Numbered from the stretch's first letter, positions 1 through 5,791 are shown. The stretch: DNA of 5,791 nucleotides from DASZZX01 sp036260415 (GCA_036260415.1 DASZZX010000241.1:1-5791); one strand, 5' to 3'. The notes: generated by a model from the letters alone, not told the origin. Made by a program: numbers and translations.

Positions 1-1
1 C

Positions 2-142
2 GAGTACGCAGCATCCCGGGCCCTCACCGTCGCGTGCGACGACGGCATTCTCCCAGCTGAAAACCCCGAATCCGAGCACCTACCGCACCCAAACGGCAGA
101 ATCAGTGCGGCACAGCCCTCCGACCTTTTCAGGACGAAGTAA
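2..142 (+). CDS. Possible 3' end of an unknown gene (partial)
   Basis: A 46-codon stretch is open from the window edge to a TAA at 140-142. The peptide contains ALTVACDDGILPAENP and ends in DLFRTK. About 70% of its codons end in G or C by hand count, lower than the intact genes here, and I recognise no family. It would lie in the same direction as the hydrolase that follows 85 bases later. An open stretch this short arises easily by chance in GC-rich DNA, so this is a weak call; intergenic sequence is the alternative. Confidence 0.2.
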   Translation, partial: EYAASRALTVACDDGILPAENPESEHLPHPNGRISAAQPSDLFRTK

Positions 143-168
143 CTAGGAAGAAGACTGGTAGTAAGACC

Positions 169-183
169 GATGCGCCGAGCATC
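169..183. repeat. Short inverted repeat upstream of the hydrolase
   Basis: GATGC and GCATC form a perfect 5-bp stem around a 5-base loop, 45 bases before the preferred GTG start. It could be an operator half-site pair or a leader hairpin, but short perfect stems are common in GC-rich DNA. I saw no clear -35/-10 pair in 100-200. Confidence 0.25.
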
Positions 184-216
184 GCGCCTGCGCGGGGTGC
201 GTGGCAGACAGCAGTT

Positions 217-221
217 GGGAG
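217..221 (+). promoter_or_regulatory. Ribosome binding site deciding the hydrolase start
   Basis: GGGAG, within the longer purine run GGGAGAGGG, ends 6 bases before GTG at 228. The GTG at 201 and the ATG at 255 have less convincing upstream purine tracts, so this site favours 228 as the start. Confidence 0.5.
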
Positions 222-227
222 AGGGCC

Positions 228-1055
228 GTGGGAACGGTTGAGGCCACCAAGGCCATGTCGAACGATGGCACGGCCATCGCCTACTGGACGACCGGGCAAG
301 GTCCCCCGCTTGTACTGGTCCACGGCACGACCTCCAACCACACGACCTGGGACCCTCTGCTCCCACATCTGGAAGCACATCTGACGGTGCACGCGATCGA
401 CCGGCGCGGCCGAGGCGGCAGTGGCGACGCCGCCGACTACGACCTATCACGGGAGTTTGAGGACGTGGCCGCGGTTATCGACCAGGTCGCGGAGACCTCC
501 CGCTCGCAGGTGGACCTACTGGGCCACTCGTTCGGTGGTCTGTGCGCTTTTGGAGCGTCCGGGCTGACGAGCAACGTCCGTCGCCTCGCGCTGTACGAAG
601 GCTGGCCCATGCCAGCCCCCGACCTCGTGGCCGCCCCGTCTGAGGTGATGGACACGGTGGCGAAGCGGTTGATCGCCGGCGACGACGAGGCCGCTCTGGA
701 GACCTTCTACCGCCAGGTCGTGCACATGTCCGAAGAGGAACTGCGCGGGTTCCGGGCGAACTCCTCCTGGTGGCAGTCGAGGGTCGAAGCCGCCCACACC
801 ATCGTTCGTGAGGACCAAGCCGGACGGGCCGCCGTACTCGACCCCGAGCAGGCAAACCAACTGGCCATCCCGGTTCTCCTGTTGGTCGGCGCTGACAGCC
901 CTGACAACCTCCGAGGGGACCCAGAAGCTCTCGCGGAGGCGCTTCCGAACGCCAGGATCGACGTGCTCGAAGGAGAGCAGCACCTCGCTCACGCACTCGC
1001 GCCCGAGATGTTCGCCGACCGACTCCTGACCTTCCTGAACCGCTGGACGCCCTGA
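228..1055 (+). CDS. Alpha/beta fold hydrolase
   Basis: This encodes a 275-residue soluble enzyme of the alpha/beta hydrolase superfamily, acting as an esterase, lipase-like or C-C hydrolase; the substrate cannot be told from sequence. Residue numbers here follow the GTG at 228. The oxyanion-loop motif LVLVHGTT lies near 29-36, followed by DRRGRGGSG near 58-66. The nucleophile elbow GHSFGG places the serine at about 101. The acid is in LLLVGAD (Asp about 223) and the histidine in LEGEQH (about 252). The triad is complete, and length and order are normal for a cytoplasmic single-domain hydrolase without signal peptide. The start is uncertain: GTG 228 has the best ribosome binding site, GTG 201 would add nine residues and ATG 255 would remove nine, cutting into the first beta strand. 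The 3' side faces the end of typA and a broken small gene, so there is no operon partner. The family call is firm; no specific role should be assigned. Confidence 0.9.
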   Translation: MGTVEATKAMSNDGTAIAYWTTGQGPPLVLVHGTTSNHTTWDPLLPHLEAHLTVHAIDRRGRGGSGDAADYDLSREFEDVAAVIDQVAETSRSQVDLLGHSFGGLCAFGASGLTSNVRRLALYEGWPMPAPDLVAAPSEVMDTVAKRLIAGDDEAALETFYRQVVHMSEEELRGFRANSSWWQSRVEAAHTIVREDQAGRAAVLDPEQANQLAIPVLLLVGADSPDNLRGDPEALAEALPNARIDVLEGEQHLAHALAPEMFADRLLTFLNRWTP

Positions 1056-1107
1056 GCGCCTCGGCCGCTCCCTCCCTTGGGTTGATGATTCCATCGTCTG
1101 GCCGTTC

Positions 1108-1336
1108 TCATGAAGGCGCATGCGGACGCGCCGAGTGACCTGACAGGTGCGTGCGGCTCAGTGCGGAGCCACGTCCACGAGTCCGGATGACGAGCACGAG
1201 CGGAACGACCTCTACGGCAGCAGCGAAGCCGACGTAGTAGGCCCAGGACTCTCCGAGCACGTTCCAGATCGAAACCACGACGTAGCCCACCGCGATGACC
1301 GCGAGGCTGAGCCCATGGCTCGAGGGCAGCGTTCAT
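1108..1336 (-). pseudogene. Frameshifted small membrane protein gene
   Basis: Reading the minus strand, GAGGG (1346-1342) is followed after 5 bases by ATG at 1336, which begins MNAALEPWA. A change of frame near 1312-1325 then leads to LSLAVIAVGYVVVSIWNVL, a likely first transmembrane helix. A loop GESW precedes a second helix, YYVGFAAAVEVVPLVLVI, and a basic arginine-rich tail ends at TGA 1110-1108. The second frame has about 80% GC at third positions and valine-rich second positions, as in real membrane genes. The frame with the helices has no ATG, GTG or TTG before GTG 1290, which falls inside the first helix, so the good start and the body are in different frames. The intact product would be about 75 residues. 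I do not recognise the family. It points the same way as typA and lies downstream of it. Alternatives are a 60-residue protein from GTG 1290, or a single-base sequence error. Confidence 0.45.
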
Positions 1337-1492
1337 CCACACCCTCAACGCAGCCGTCTCTGCATGTCCGCCCGAGCTGGACGCGGCGCCACGACGTGCA
1401 GCAGCGTGGCCGGCCGAGATGCCGGGCACGCCGCTCCAAGCCACGGTTGGGGCCGGAGATCGCCGACCGGCCCCCGGTGCGGTCACCTCGAC

Positions 1493-1531
1493 CGGCGGAT
1501 ACCCGCCGATCTCCGCCATGCCGACGGGCAT
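1493..1531. repeat. Two adjacent hairpins downstream of typA
   Basis: CGGCGG and CCGCCG pair perfectly around ATAC (1493-1508). Ten bases further on, ATGCC and GGCAT pair around GACG (1518-1531). They lie 80-120 bases beyond the typA stop and may help end or stabilise its transcript. There is no T-run, so a Rho-independent terminator is not supported by sequence alone. Confidence 0.3.
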
Positions 1532-1551
1532 CTGCGATCGGGCTAGATGTT

Positions 1552-1593
1552 GGGGGGGCGGTCCGTGGCGGGGCCAGTGGGCGGCGGCGGGGG
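1552..1593 (+). other. G-rich run with potential quadruplex pattern
   Basis: Four plus-strand G tracts occur in order: 7 G (1552-1558), 4 G (1570-1573), 3 G (1579-1581) and 5 G (1589-1593), with loops of 11, 5 and 7 bases. The run starts 18 bases past the typA stop. In the typA transcript the strand would be C-rich, so any quadruplex would form in DNA or in plus-strand RNA. The pattern may simply reflect high GC. Confidence 0.3.
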
Positions 1594-1611
1594 CGGCGTC
1601 CCGGTGAGAGC

Positions 1612-3468
1612 TCAGACGGGGACGTTGCCCGTCCTGGCGCGCCTGCTGGCGCGGATGCGGTCATGGGCGTCGAGGATGACCTTGCGCAGCCGCACGCTGC
1701 GCGGGGTCACCTCGACGGATTCGTCCTCACGGATGAACTCCAGCGCCTGCTCGAGCGACAGGCGCTGCGCGGGCGCAAGCCGGACCAGCTCCTCACCGGT
1801 GGACGAGCGCACGTTGGTCAGCTTCCTCTCCTTGGCCGCGTTGACGTCCATGTCCTCCGCGCGGGCGTTCACACCGACGATCATCCCCTCGTAGACCTCG
1901 GTTCCGGGCTCGATGAAGAGCTGTCCGCGGGCCTGGAGGTTGACCAGCGCGTAGGAGGATGCGTGGCCACGCCGGTCCGCGACGAGGGAACCGTTGGGGC
2001 GGGTGCGGAGGTCCCCCTGCCAGGGCTCGTAGCCGTCGAAGACGTGGTGGAGGACGCCGGTGCCGCGGGTCTCGGTGAGGAACTCGCTACGGAAGCCGAT
2101 CAAGCCGCGGGCTGGGACGCGGTACTCGAGACGGGTCCAGCCGGTGCCGTGGGTGACCAGCTGCTTCATGCGGCCTTTCCTCAGTCCGAGCAGCTGGGTG
2201 ACCACGCCGACGTAGTCGTCGGGAGCGTCGATCGACAGGTGCTCGAATGGCTCGTGCGGGCTCCCGTCGACCTGTCGGATCACCACTTGGGGCTTGCCCA
2301 CGGTGACCTCGAAGCCCTCCCGCCGCATGGTCTCGACGAGCACGGCGAGTTGGAGCTCGCCACGGCCCTGCACCTCCCACGTGTCGGGACGATCCGTCGG
2401 CAGGATCCTCAGGGAGACGTTGCCGACGAGCTCCTGCTGGAGCCGGCTGTCGATGAGTCGGGCGGTGAGCTTGTCGCCGTCCTGACCCGCCAGCGGTGAG
2501 GTGTTGACCCCGATGGTCATGCTGAGGCTTGGCTCGTCGACGGTCAGGCGCGCCAGCGGCCGCGGGTCGTCGACGTCGGCGAGCGTGTCCCCGATCGTGA
2601 CCCCCGCGATTCCGGCAACGGCGATGAGGTCGCCCGGTCCGGCCTCCTCCGCCGCCACCCGTTCGAGCGCTTCGGTGAGGTACAGCTCGCCGAGCTTGAC
2701 GTGCTCGATCGTCCCGTCCGCGCGGCACCACGCCACGGCCTGACCGCGCCGGACGGTCCCGTGATGGATGCGACACAGCGCGAGGCGCCCCAGGTAAGTG
2801 GAAGCGTCGAGGTTGGTGACCAGCGCCTGCAACGGGTGGTCGGGGTCGTACGAGGGAGCAGGGACATGCTCGAGGATCACCTCGAACAGCGGCATGAGGT
2901 CCGTGCCGGGTTGAGCCGGGTCGAGGGTCGCCGTGCCAGCCCTGGCGTTGGTGTAGAGCACCGGCAGCGCGATCTGCTCGTCGTCGGCGCCGAGATCGAT
3001 CAGGAGGTCGTAGACCGCTCCGAGGACGGCGGCGATCCGAGCGTCGGGCCGGTCGATCTTGTTGATCACGACAATCAACGGCAAGCCCGACTCGAGTGCT
3101 TTGCGCAGGACGAAGCGGGTCTGGGGCAGCGGGCCCTCAGAGGCGTCGACCAGCAGCAGCGCTCCGTCCACCATGGCCAGCGCCCGCTCCACCTCGCCAC
3201 CGAAGTCGGCGTGCCCGGGGGTGTCCACCACGTTGATCGTGACGTCGCCGCCGGGGCGGGGCCGTCGGACCGCGGTGTTCTTGGCCAGGATCGTGATCCC
3301 CTTCTCGCGCTCGAGCTCGCCGGAGTCCATCACGCGCTCGGCGACGTCCTGGTTGGCGCGGAACGCCCCGGACTGCCACAGCATCGCATCCACGAGCGTG
3401 GTCTTGCCGTGGTCCACGTGGGCGATGATGGCGACGTTGCGGAGGTCCTGCCGCTGTTGCATGCGCAC
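1612..3468 (-). CDS. typA: Translational GTPase TypA/BipA
   Basis: This ribosome-associated GTPase is related to EF-G and LepA; in other bacteria it supports ribosome assembly and growth under cold or stress. Numbering from the ATG at 3462, G1 is AHVDHGKTT (14-22), the switch I threonine is in GITI (55-58), G3 is DTPGH (80-84) and G4 is NKID (134-137). The G5 position reads TNARAG (171-176), where the family usually has a serine before the alanine. An OB-like domain II follows (about 205-290), then an EF-G-like domain containing QGRGELQLAVL, and the TypA-specific C-terminal region with RGLIGFRSEFL, KERKLTNVR and EVTPRSVRLRK. Length is 616-618 residues, as usual for TypA. GTG 3468 is preferred because GAAGG lies 5 bases upstream; ATG 3462 is the other candidate. 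The frame stays open to 3618, but that extension is arginine/proline-rich and unlike the family. The gene is intact over 1.85 kb. The bipA/typA identity is secure. Confidence 0.96.
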   Translation of the reverse strand: MRMQQRQDLRNVAIIAHVDHGKTTLVDAMLWQSGAFRANQDVAERVMDSGELEREKGITILAKNTAVRRPRPGGDVTINVVDTPGHADFGGEVERALAMVDGALLLVDASEGPLPQTRFVLRKALESGLPLIVVINKIDRPDARIAAVLGAVYDLLIDLGADDEQIALPVLYTNARAGTATLDPAQPGTDLMPLFEVILEHVPAPSYDPDHPLQALVTNLDASTYLGRLALCRIHHGTVRRGQAVAWCRADGTIEHVKLGELYLTEALERVAAEEAGPGDLIAVAGIAGVTIGDTLADVDDPRPLARLTVDEPSLSMTIGVNTSPLAGQDGDKLTARLIDSRLQQELVGNVSLRILPTDRPDTWEVQGRGELQLAVLVETMRREGFEVTVGKPQVVIRQVDGSPHEPFEHLSIDAPDDYVGVVTQLLGLRKGRMKQLVTHGTGWTRLEYRVPARGLIGFRSEFLTETRGTGVLHHVFDGYEPWQGDLRTRPNGSLVADRRGHASSYALVNLQARGQLFIEPGTEVYEGMIVGVNARAEDMDVNAAKERKLTNVRSSTGEELVRLAPAQRLSLEQALEFIREDESVEVTPRSVRLRKVILDAHDRIRASRRARTGNVPV

Positions 3469-3473
3469 CGAAA

Positions 3474-3478
3474 CCTTC
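3474..3478 (-). promoter_or_regulatory. Ribosome binding site of typA
   Basis: GAAGG on the minus strand ends 5 bases before GTG 3468 and 11 bases before ATG 3462. The spacing argues for the GTG start, which adds Val/Met-Arg to the protein. Confidence 0.5.
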
Positions 3479-3516
3479 GGAGTGGAGGGGGAGCGCCCGG
3501 AAGCCGCGACGTCACC

Positions 3517-3547
3517 AGCGTACCTGCGGTCGCGTGCAGGCGGGCAA
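3517..3547 (-). promoter_or_regulatory. typA: Candidate housekeeping promoter of typA
   Basis: On the minus strand TTGCCC (3547-3542) is separated by 19 bases from TACGCT (3522-3517). TANNNT -10 boxes with loose TTGNNN -35 boxes are typical of actinobacterial vegetative sigma factors. Transcription would begin near 3510, giving a leader of about 40 bases before the GTG. The spacer is slightly long and no start-site data are available. Confidence 0.45.
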
Positions 3548-3638
3548 CCGGCTGGCCCCCGTCGGCGTTCGTGACGACGTGCCCGTCGCATCCATGCAGG
3601 TCGAGGGCGAGAGCGCACGCGCCGCAGATGCTCTTCCC

Positions 3639-3983
3639 TTACCCGCGATGGCCCGTGGGGCCGGCACGGTTCATCACCTTCTCATCGACTCCCGGCGCCA
3701 GACACGGCCGGATCTGTCGGGTGTGCAGGCCGGCGTCCGCGAAGGCGCGGCGAGCCTCGCCGCGTACCTCCCGCATCACCGTCTCCCACCCGATCCCGAG
3801 CGCGCGTGCCACCGCCGCGACCGCGCGGTCTGCGTCAGCGACGATGAGCACCGCCGCGGCGGCGGCGAGGCACGCTCGATCGTCGGACCACCACAGATTC
3901 GGGCTCTGATACCACCCGGCACCGCCGCCAAGGAATTCTCCACAGAGGCCGCGCGGCTGCGTCGATGCCGCCGGCGAGCACAA
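3639..3983 (-). pseudogene. Probable ISL3-family transposase remnant
   Basis: This 114-codon minus-strand frame ends at TAA 3641-3639, upstream of typA. Residues 54-76, AVAAVARALGIGWETVMREVR and following, have the spacing of a helix-turn-helix and resemble the ISL3 pattern in which a small residue, Leu-Gly, Trp and Thr-Val recur. About 22 residues later comes GVDE (98-101), which resembles the first acidic catalytic motif of ISL3 transposases, followed by a basic NRAGPTGHRG. A full ISL3 transposase is about 400 residues or more, so most of the zinc-finger N-terminus and the rest of the catalytic domain are absent or unrecognisable. The first part (about 25-37, YQSPNLWWSDDRA) does not look like ISL3 and may be other debris; the ATG at 3983 is probably not a true start. 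I saw no terminal inverted repeats. The similarity is from memory of the family, not a search; a random GC-rich ORF is the alternative. Confidence 0.38.
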
Positions 3984-4106
3984 CCGCCGGTCTTAGCTGG
4001 CATCTGCGGCCACCGCTCCGAGCGATACAGAACGGCGTCAGGATAGAAGTCGGCGGCTCGTGCGTGGCGCCCAGGCCGTCCTCGGTCGCGAGCCCGGGGG
4101 CGGCAG

Positions 4107-4135
4107 TTTCTGGGTGCGATGCAGATATCTACGAT
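4107..4135 (+). promoter_or_regulatory. Candidate promoter of the methyltransferase
   Basis: TACGAT at 4130-4135 is a good TANNNT -10 box. Seventeen bases upstream lies TTTCTG (4107-4112), a poor -35 box. Transcription would start around 4141-4143, leaving a leader of about 25 bases before GTG 4168, enough for the ribosome binding site at 4158-4162. Confidence 0.38.
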
Positions 4136-4157
4136 GGGAGGCGTGGACCCGGATCGC

Positions 4158-4162
4158 AGGGA
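4158..4162 (+). promoter_or_regulatory. Ribosome binding site deciding the methyltransferase start
   Basis: AGGGA ends 5 bases before GTG 4168. The same frame is open further upstream to 4060, but that part overlaps the candidate promoter and has no family resemblance, so the GTG at 4168 is preferred. Confidence 0.5.
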
Positions 4163-4167
4163 ACCGT

Positions 4168-4776
4168 GTGCCGGAAGACCGGTCGCTGTTGAGCAGGCTT
4201 CGAGCTGCTGTCAAGAGCCTCGCTTACTCCGGTCTGATGCGCGACCGGTGGCAGCGTCCTGACGAGGTCCTGGCAGTCTTGGATCTACATGGTGGCCAGC
4301 GGGTCGCGGATCTCGGAGCTGGTGGCGGCTACTTCACCTACCGGCTCGCGCGTGCCGTCGGATCCGAGGGTCGTGTCTACGCGGTCGACACTGACAGCGA
4401 TATGCGAGCCCGGATTGAGGCGCTGGCGGTTCGGAAGGGCTATTCGAACATCGTCACCGTCGAACCTCGCGAGGATGAGGTGGGCTTGCCTCCCGTCGAC
4501 AGGGTGCTGATCGTCAACGCGTTCCATCACCTGCCTGATGCGCGTGCGAGCTACTTCCAAGGACTTGCGCGGGCGCTGCAACCAGGTGGGCGGGTCGCGG
4601 TCATCGAAGCGCGGCCGCGGTGGTTCCTGTTCGGGCACGCCACCGAACCGGAGCAAGTCCGGTCGATCCTGACCGCAGCCGGCTACACCGCGATCGGCGA
4701 GTACGACTTCCTGCCGGGACAGAGCTTCCAGGTCTTCGAGCACGTCAACGATCGCTCATCGCCCTCGTCGCGCTGA
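4168..4776 (+). CDS. Class I SAM-dependent methyltransferase
   Basis: This encodes a 202-residue cytoplasmic enzyme that would transfer a methyl group from S-adenosylmethionine; the acceptor is unknown. After an N-terminal helix comes MRDRWQRPDEVLAVLDL (24-40), a lead-in typical of one group of Rossmann-fold methyltransferases. Motif I is VADLGAGGGYF (46-56). The acidic residue that binds the SAM ribose is Asp74 in RVYAVDTD. The post-motif strand and loop are DRVLIVNAFHHLPD (111-124), and LQPGGRVAVIE (137-147) is motif III. The C-terminal FLPGQSFQVFE fits the last two strands of the fold. Size is normal for a stand-alone class I domain and no membrane segment is visible. The start GTG 4168 is chosen from its ribosome binding site; the longer 238-residue form from 4060 is less likely. 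The gene diverges from typA and converges on a decayed hydrolase. There are no neighbouring biosynthetic genes to suggest a pathway, so the family call is firm but the substrate is open. Confidence 0.9.
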   Translation: MPEDRSLLSRLRAAVKSLAYSGLMRDRWQRPDEVLAVLDLHGGQRVADLGAGGGYFTYRLARAVGSEGRVYAVDTDSDMRARIEALAVRKGYSNIVTVEPREDEVGLPPVDRVLIVNAFHHLPDARASYFQGLARALQPGGRVAVIEARPRWFLFGHATEPEQVRSILTAAGYTAIGEYDFLPGQSFQVFEHVNDRSSPSSR

Positions 4777-4785
4777 CGCCCGCTC

Positions 4786-5565
4786 GTTCAGCCGCCGGCC
4801 TCTCGGCATTCGGCTGCTCTCGACACAGCGTCGGAGAGCCGCGGCGTCGACCATGGGGATGACCACGAGCCGGGAGTGCGCGATCCCTTCATGGACGGGT
4901 TCCCACACCTCCCGAGGAGCCCGCACCTCCATTTCCCCGCACAGCAGAAGGTCGGGACATCGACTCGGCGAGCGTGTCGCTCAGGTCGGCTTCGGCGACG
5001 GCCTCGAGGGACGCTCTCGTCGCGGCGGGGTGGAAGTGGGCGAGCATCGTCGTGAGCTCGTGGACCAGTTCCGCGCTCGATCCCTCCGGGGGGAGGGTGT
5101 CGATCAAGGGCAGGAACCGCGTTCGGCCGGTGGCTGCTGAGCGTTTCGCCGCGTCACCTCAAGCCGTCGCCGGACCTCCTGGGCAGGGAGGGAGCCGCCC
5201 CAGCCCTGCGTACGCCGAGATCAGGATCAGGGAGCGGACGACCTCGGGATGCTGGCGGAACAGCTCCAGCGGGAGCCCCCCGCCGACGGAGAGCCCAGCC
5301 ACGTGTGCGGCGGCAAGGTCAGGACCTCGATGGACTCTGCCAGCCAGTGGGCCCAGTCGGGGCAGCCGGGACGTCTCGGGTGGGCCGGATGACTGGCCTG
5401 CCCCCGGCGCATCCCACGCCACGACCCTGAACTCGTCCGAGAGCCCGTCGAGCTGCCGCCACCACTCTCGGCTGTCCAGCGGCCAGCCGTGCAGGAGAAC
5501 AAGCGCCGGCCCCGAACCCCTCTCCTGGTGCGATTCCGATGGCCACCGACCTTGACCTGATCCAC
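4786..5565 (-). pseudogene. Alpha/beta hydrolase pseudogene with several frameshifts
   Basis: A second alpha/beta hydrolase, unlike the one at 228-1055, can be read only by switching frames. The order, 5' to 3' on the minus strand, is: DQVKVGGHR (to 5536); a second frame with LVLLHGW, SREWWRQLDGLSDEF and DAPGAGQSSGPPET (5536-5372); the first frame again with PDWAHWLAESIEVL (5361-5320); the second with AHVAGLSVGGG and LILISAYAG (5320-5200); the first with GSLPAQEVRRRLEVTRR (5196-5120); the second with LIDTLPPEG and FHPAATRASLEAVAEADL (5116-4964); and the first with LLLCGEMEVRAPREV and SRLVVIP (4959-4855). The pieces are collinear with a normal hydrolase of about 250-260 residues. The nucleophile Ser codon survives (5290-5288), the usual acid reads as Glu in GEME, and no histidine follows VVIP where GxGH is expected. 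The 5' start (GTG 5565) and 3' end are approximate. Neutral decay is the simplest reading; dense base-calling errors are the alternative. Confidence 0.8.
4816..4839. terminator. Hairpin between convergent genes
   Basis: GCTCTC (4816-4821) pairs with GAGAGC (4834-4839). After a one-base bulge, GAC pairs with GTC around the loop ACAGC. The hairpin lies 40 bases past the methyltransferase stop, at the decayed 3' end of the opposing pseudogene. It could end transcription from the left, but no T-run follows on either strand, so terminator activity is an inference. Confidence 0.35.
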
Positions 5566-5791
5566 GGCTGACCAACTCGACGCACGAAACGGTTCCCCAC
5601 AAGGCTCGCGCCCGTCCCTACGGAACATCACAGCGGCGTACAGGAGACTCCAGGCCAACGCCACGAGACACCACCGCGGGCACAGCGGCCGTTCTTTCGA
5701 GCGTCAGCGTCGCTGAGCGCCCCCGTTTACAACCACGGTTGCAGACTGCCTCGCCACCGATACGTCTCGGGCGAGCAGATAGCCGAAGCCG
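5566..5791. other. Right-edge region, no gene recognised
   Basis: Two short inverted repeats are visible: TCAGC/GCTGA around GTC (5704-5716) and CAACC/GGTTG around AC (5730-5741). On the minus strand a 28-codon stretch entering from the right edge, starting GFGYLLARDVSVARQ, is open from 5790 to a TGA at 5706-5704. It could be the 3' tip of a flanking minus-strand gene, but it is too short to judge. Its stop overlaps the first repeat. Confidence 0.3.

Larger units (their letters stand above)
1337..1611. other. Intergenic region downstream of typA, no gene recognised
   Basis: No reading frame here on either strand gives recognisable protein, and the open frames encode low-complexity Arg/Gly/Ala/Ser-rich peptides typical of noncoding GC-rich DNA. 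It holds two adjacent small hairpins (1493-1508 and 1518-1531) and a G-rich run (1552-1593) next to the end of typA. A classical hairpin plus T-run terminator is absent. Confidence 0.5.

Noticed and set aside
516..1121. Minus-strand open frame opposite the first hydrolase
   Set aside because: The hydrolase has a full catalytic triad in the opposite strand; the antisense peptide shows no domain.
1147..2499. A 450-codon plus-strand open frame
   Set aside because: It lies mostly antisense to typA, and its peptide is a low-complexity Asp/Glu/Val/Gly/Arg-rich shadow of the typA codons with no family motif.
3469..3618. N-terminal extension of typA to the ATG at 3618
   Set aside because: The 50 extra residues are Arg/Pro-rich, unlike any TypA N-terminus, and the stretch contains the candidate promoter and ribosome binding site.
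2701..3909. A 402-codon plus-strand open frame
   Set aside because: It is antisense to the 5' half of typA and its upstream region, with composition typical of the complement of GC-rich coding sequence and no recognisable domain.
4285..4743. Minus-strand open frame opposite the methyltransferase
   Set aside because: It is a mirror frame of a strongly supported gene, with no motif of its own.
5110..5602. A shortened but functional 147-residue hydrolase from 5602
   Set aside because: The frame lacks the lid, acid and histidine regions and includes out-of-family stretches where the matching residues lie in another frame, so it is a piece of a pseudogene.
1..5791. tRNA genes, CRISPR arrays, riboswitches and long direct repeats
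   Set aside because: I looked for cloverleaf arms, regularly spaced repeats and conserved riboswitch cores and saw none; a covariance-model scan would be the decisive check.

Overview
The window looks like chromosomal DNA of a high-GC actinobacterium or close relative. Base composition is strongly GC-rich, codon third positions are mostly G or C, GTG starts are frequent, and the recognisable proteins read like actinobacterial family members. No plasmid, phage, tRNA, rRNA or CRISPR signature was seen, and I cannot name a genus.

Three intact genes stand out. A plus-strand alpha/beta hydrolase (228-1055) has a complete Ser/Asp/His triad. A minus-strand translational GTPase of the TypA/BipA type (1612-3468) keeps nearly all its GTPase motifs and has a plausible promoter and ribosome binding site. 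A plus-strand class I SAM-dependent methyltransferase (4168-4776) follows. The three do not form one operon: typA runs opposite to both others. It converges on the hydrolase, with a 556-base gap, and diverges from the methyltransferase.

The stretches between and beside them are not empty but hold decayed genes. At 1108-1336 (minus) a small two-helix membrane protein gene has a good ribosome binding site and ATG, but a frameshift separates the start from the body. At 3639-3983 (minus), upstream of typA, there is an ORF whose helix-turn-helix and GVDE segments resemble an ISL3-family transposase, apparently a remnant. At about 4786-5565 (minus) a second, unrelated alpha/beta hydrolase can be followed through alternating reading frames, with about six frame changes. 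It keeps its nucleophile serine but no recognisable catalytic histidine. Its 3' end meets the methyltransferase tail to tail, with a hairpin between them.

I found no convincing new multi-gene system. The window is best described as a conserved stress and translation GTPase plus two generic enzyme genes, set in a neighbourhood of gene erosion. The window edges (2-142 plus, 5704-5790 minus) hold short open stretches that could be the ends of flanking genes, but the evidence is weak.
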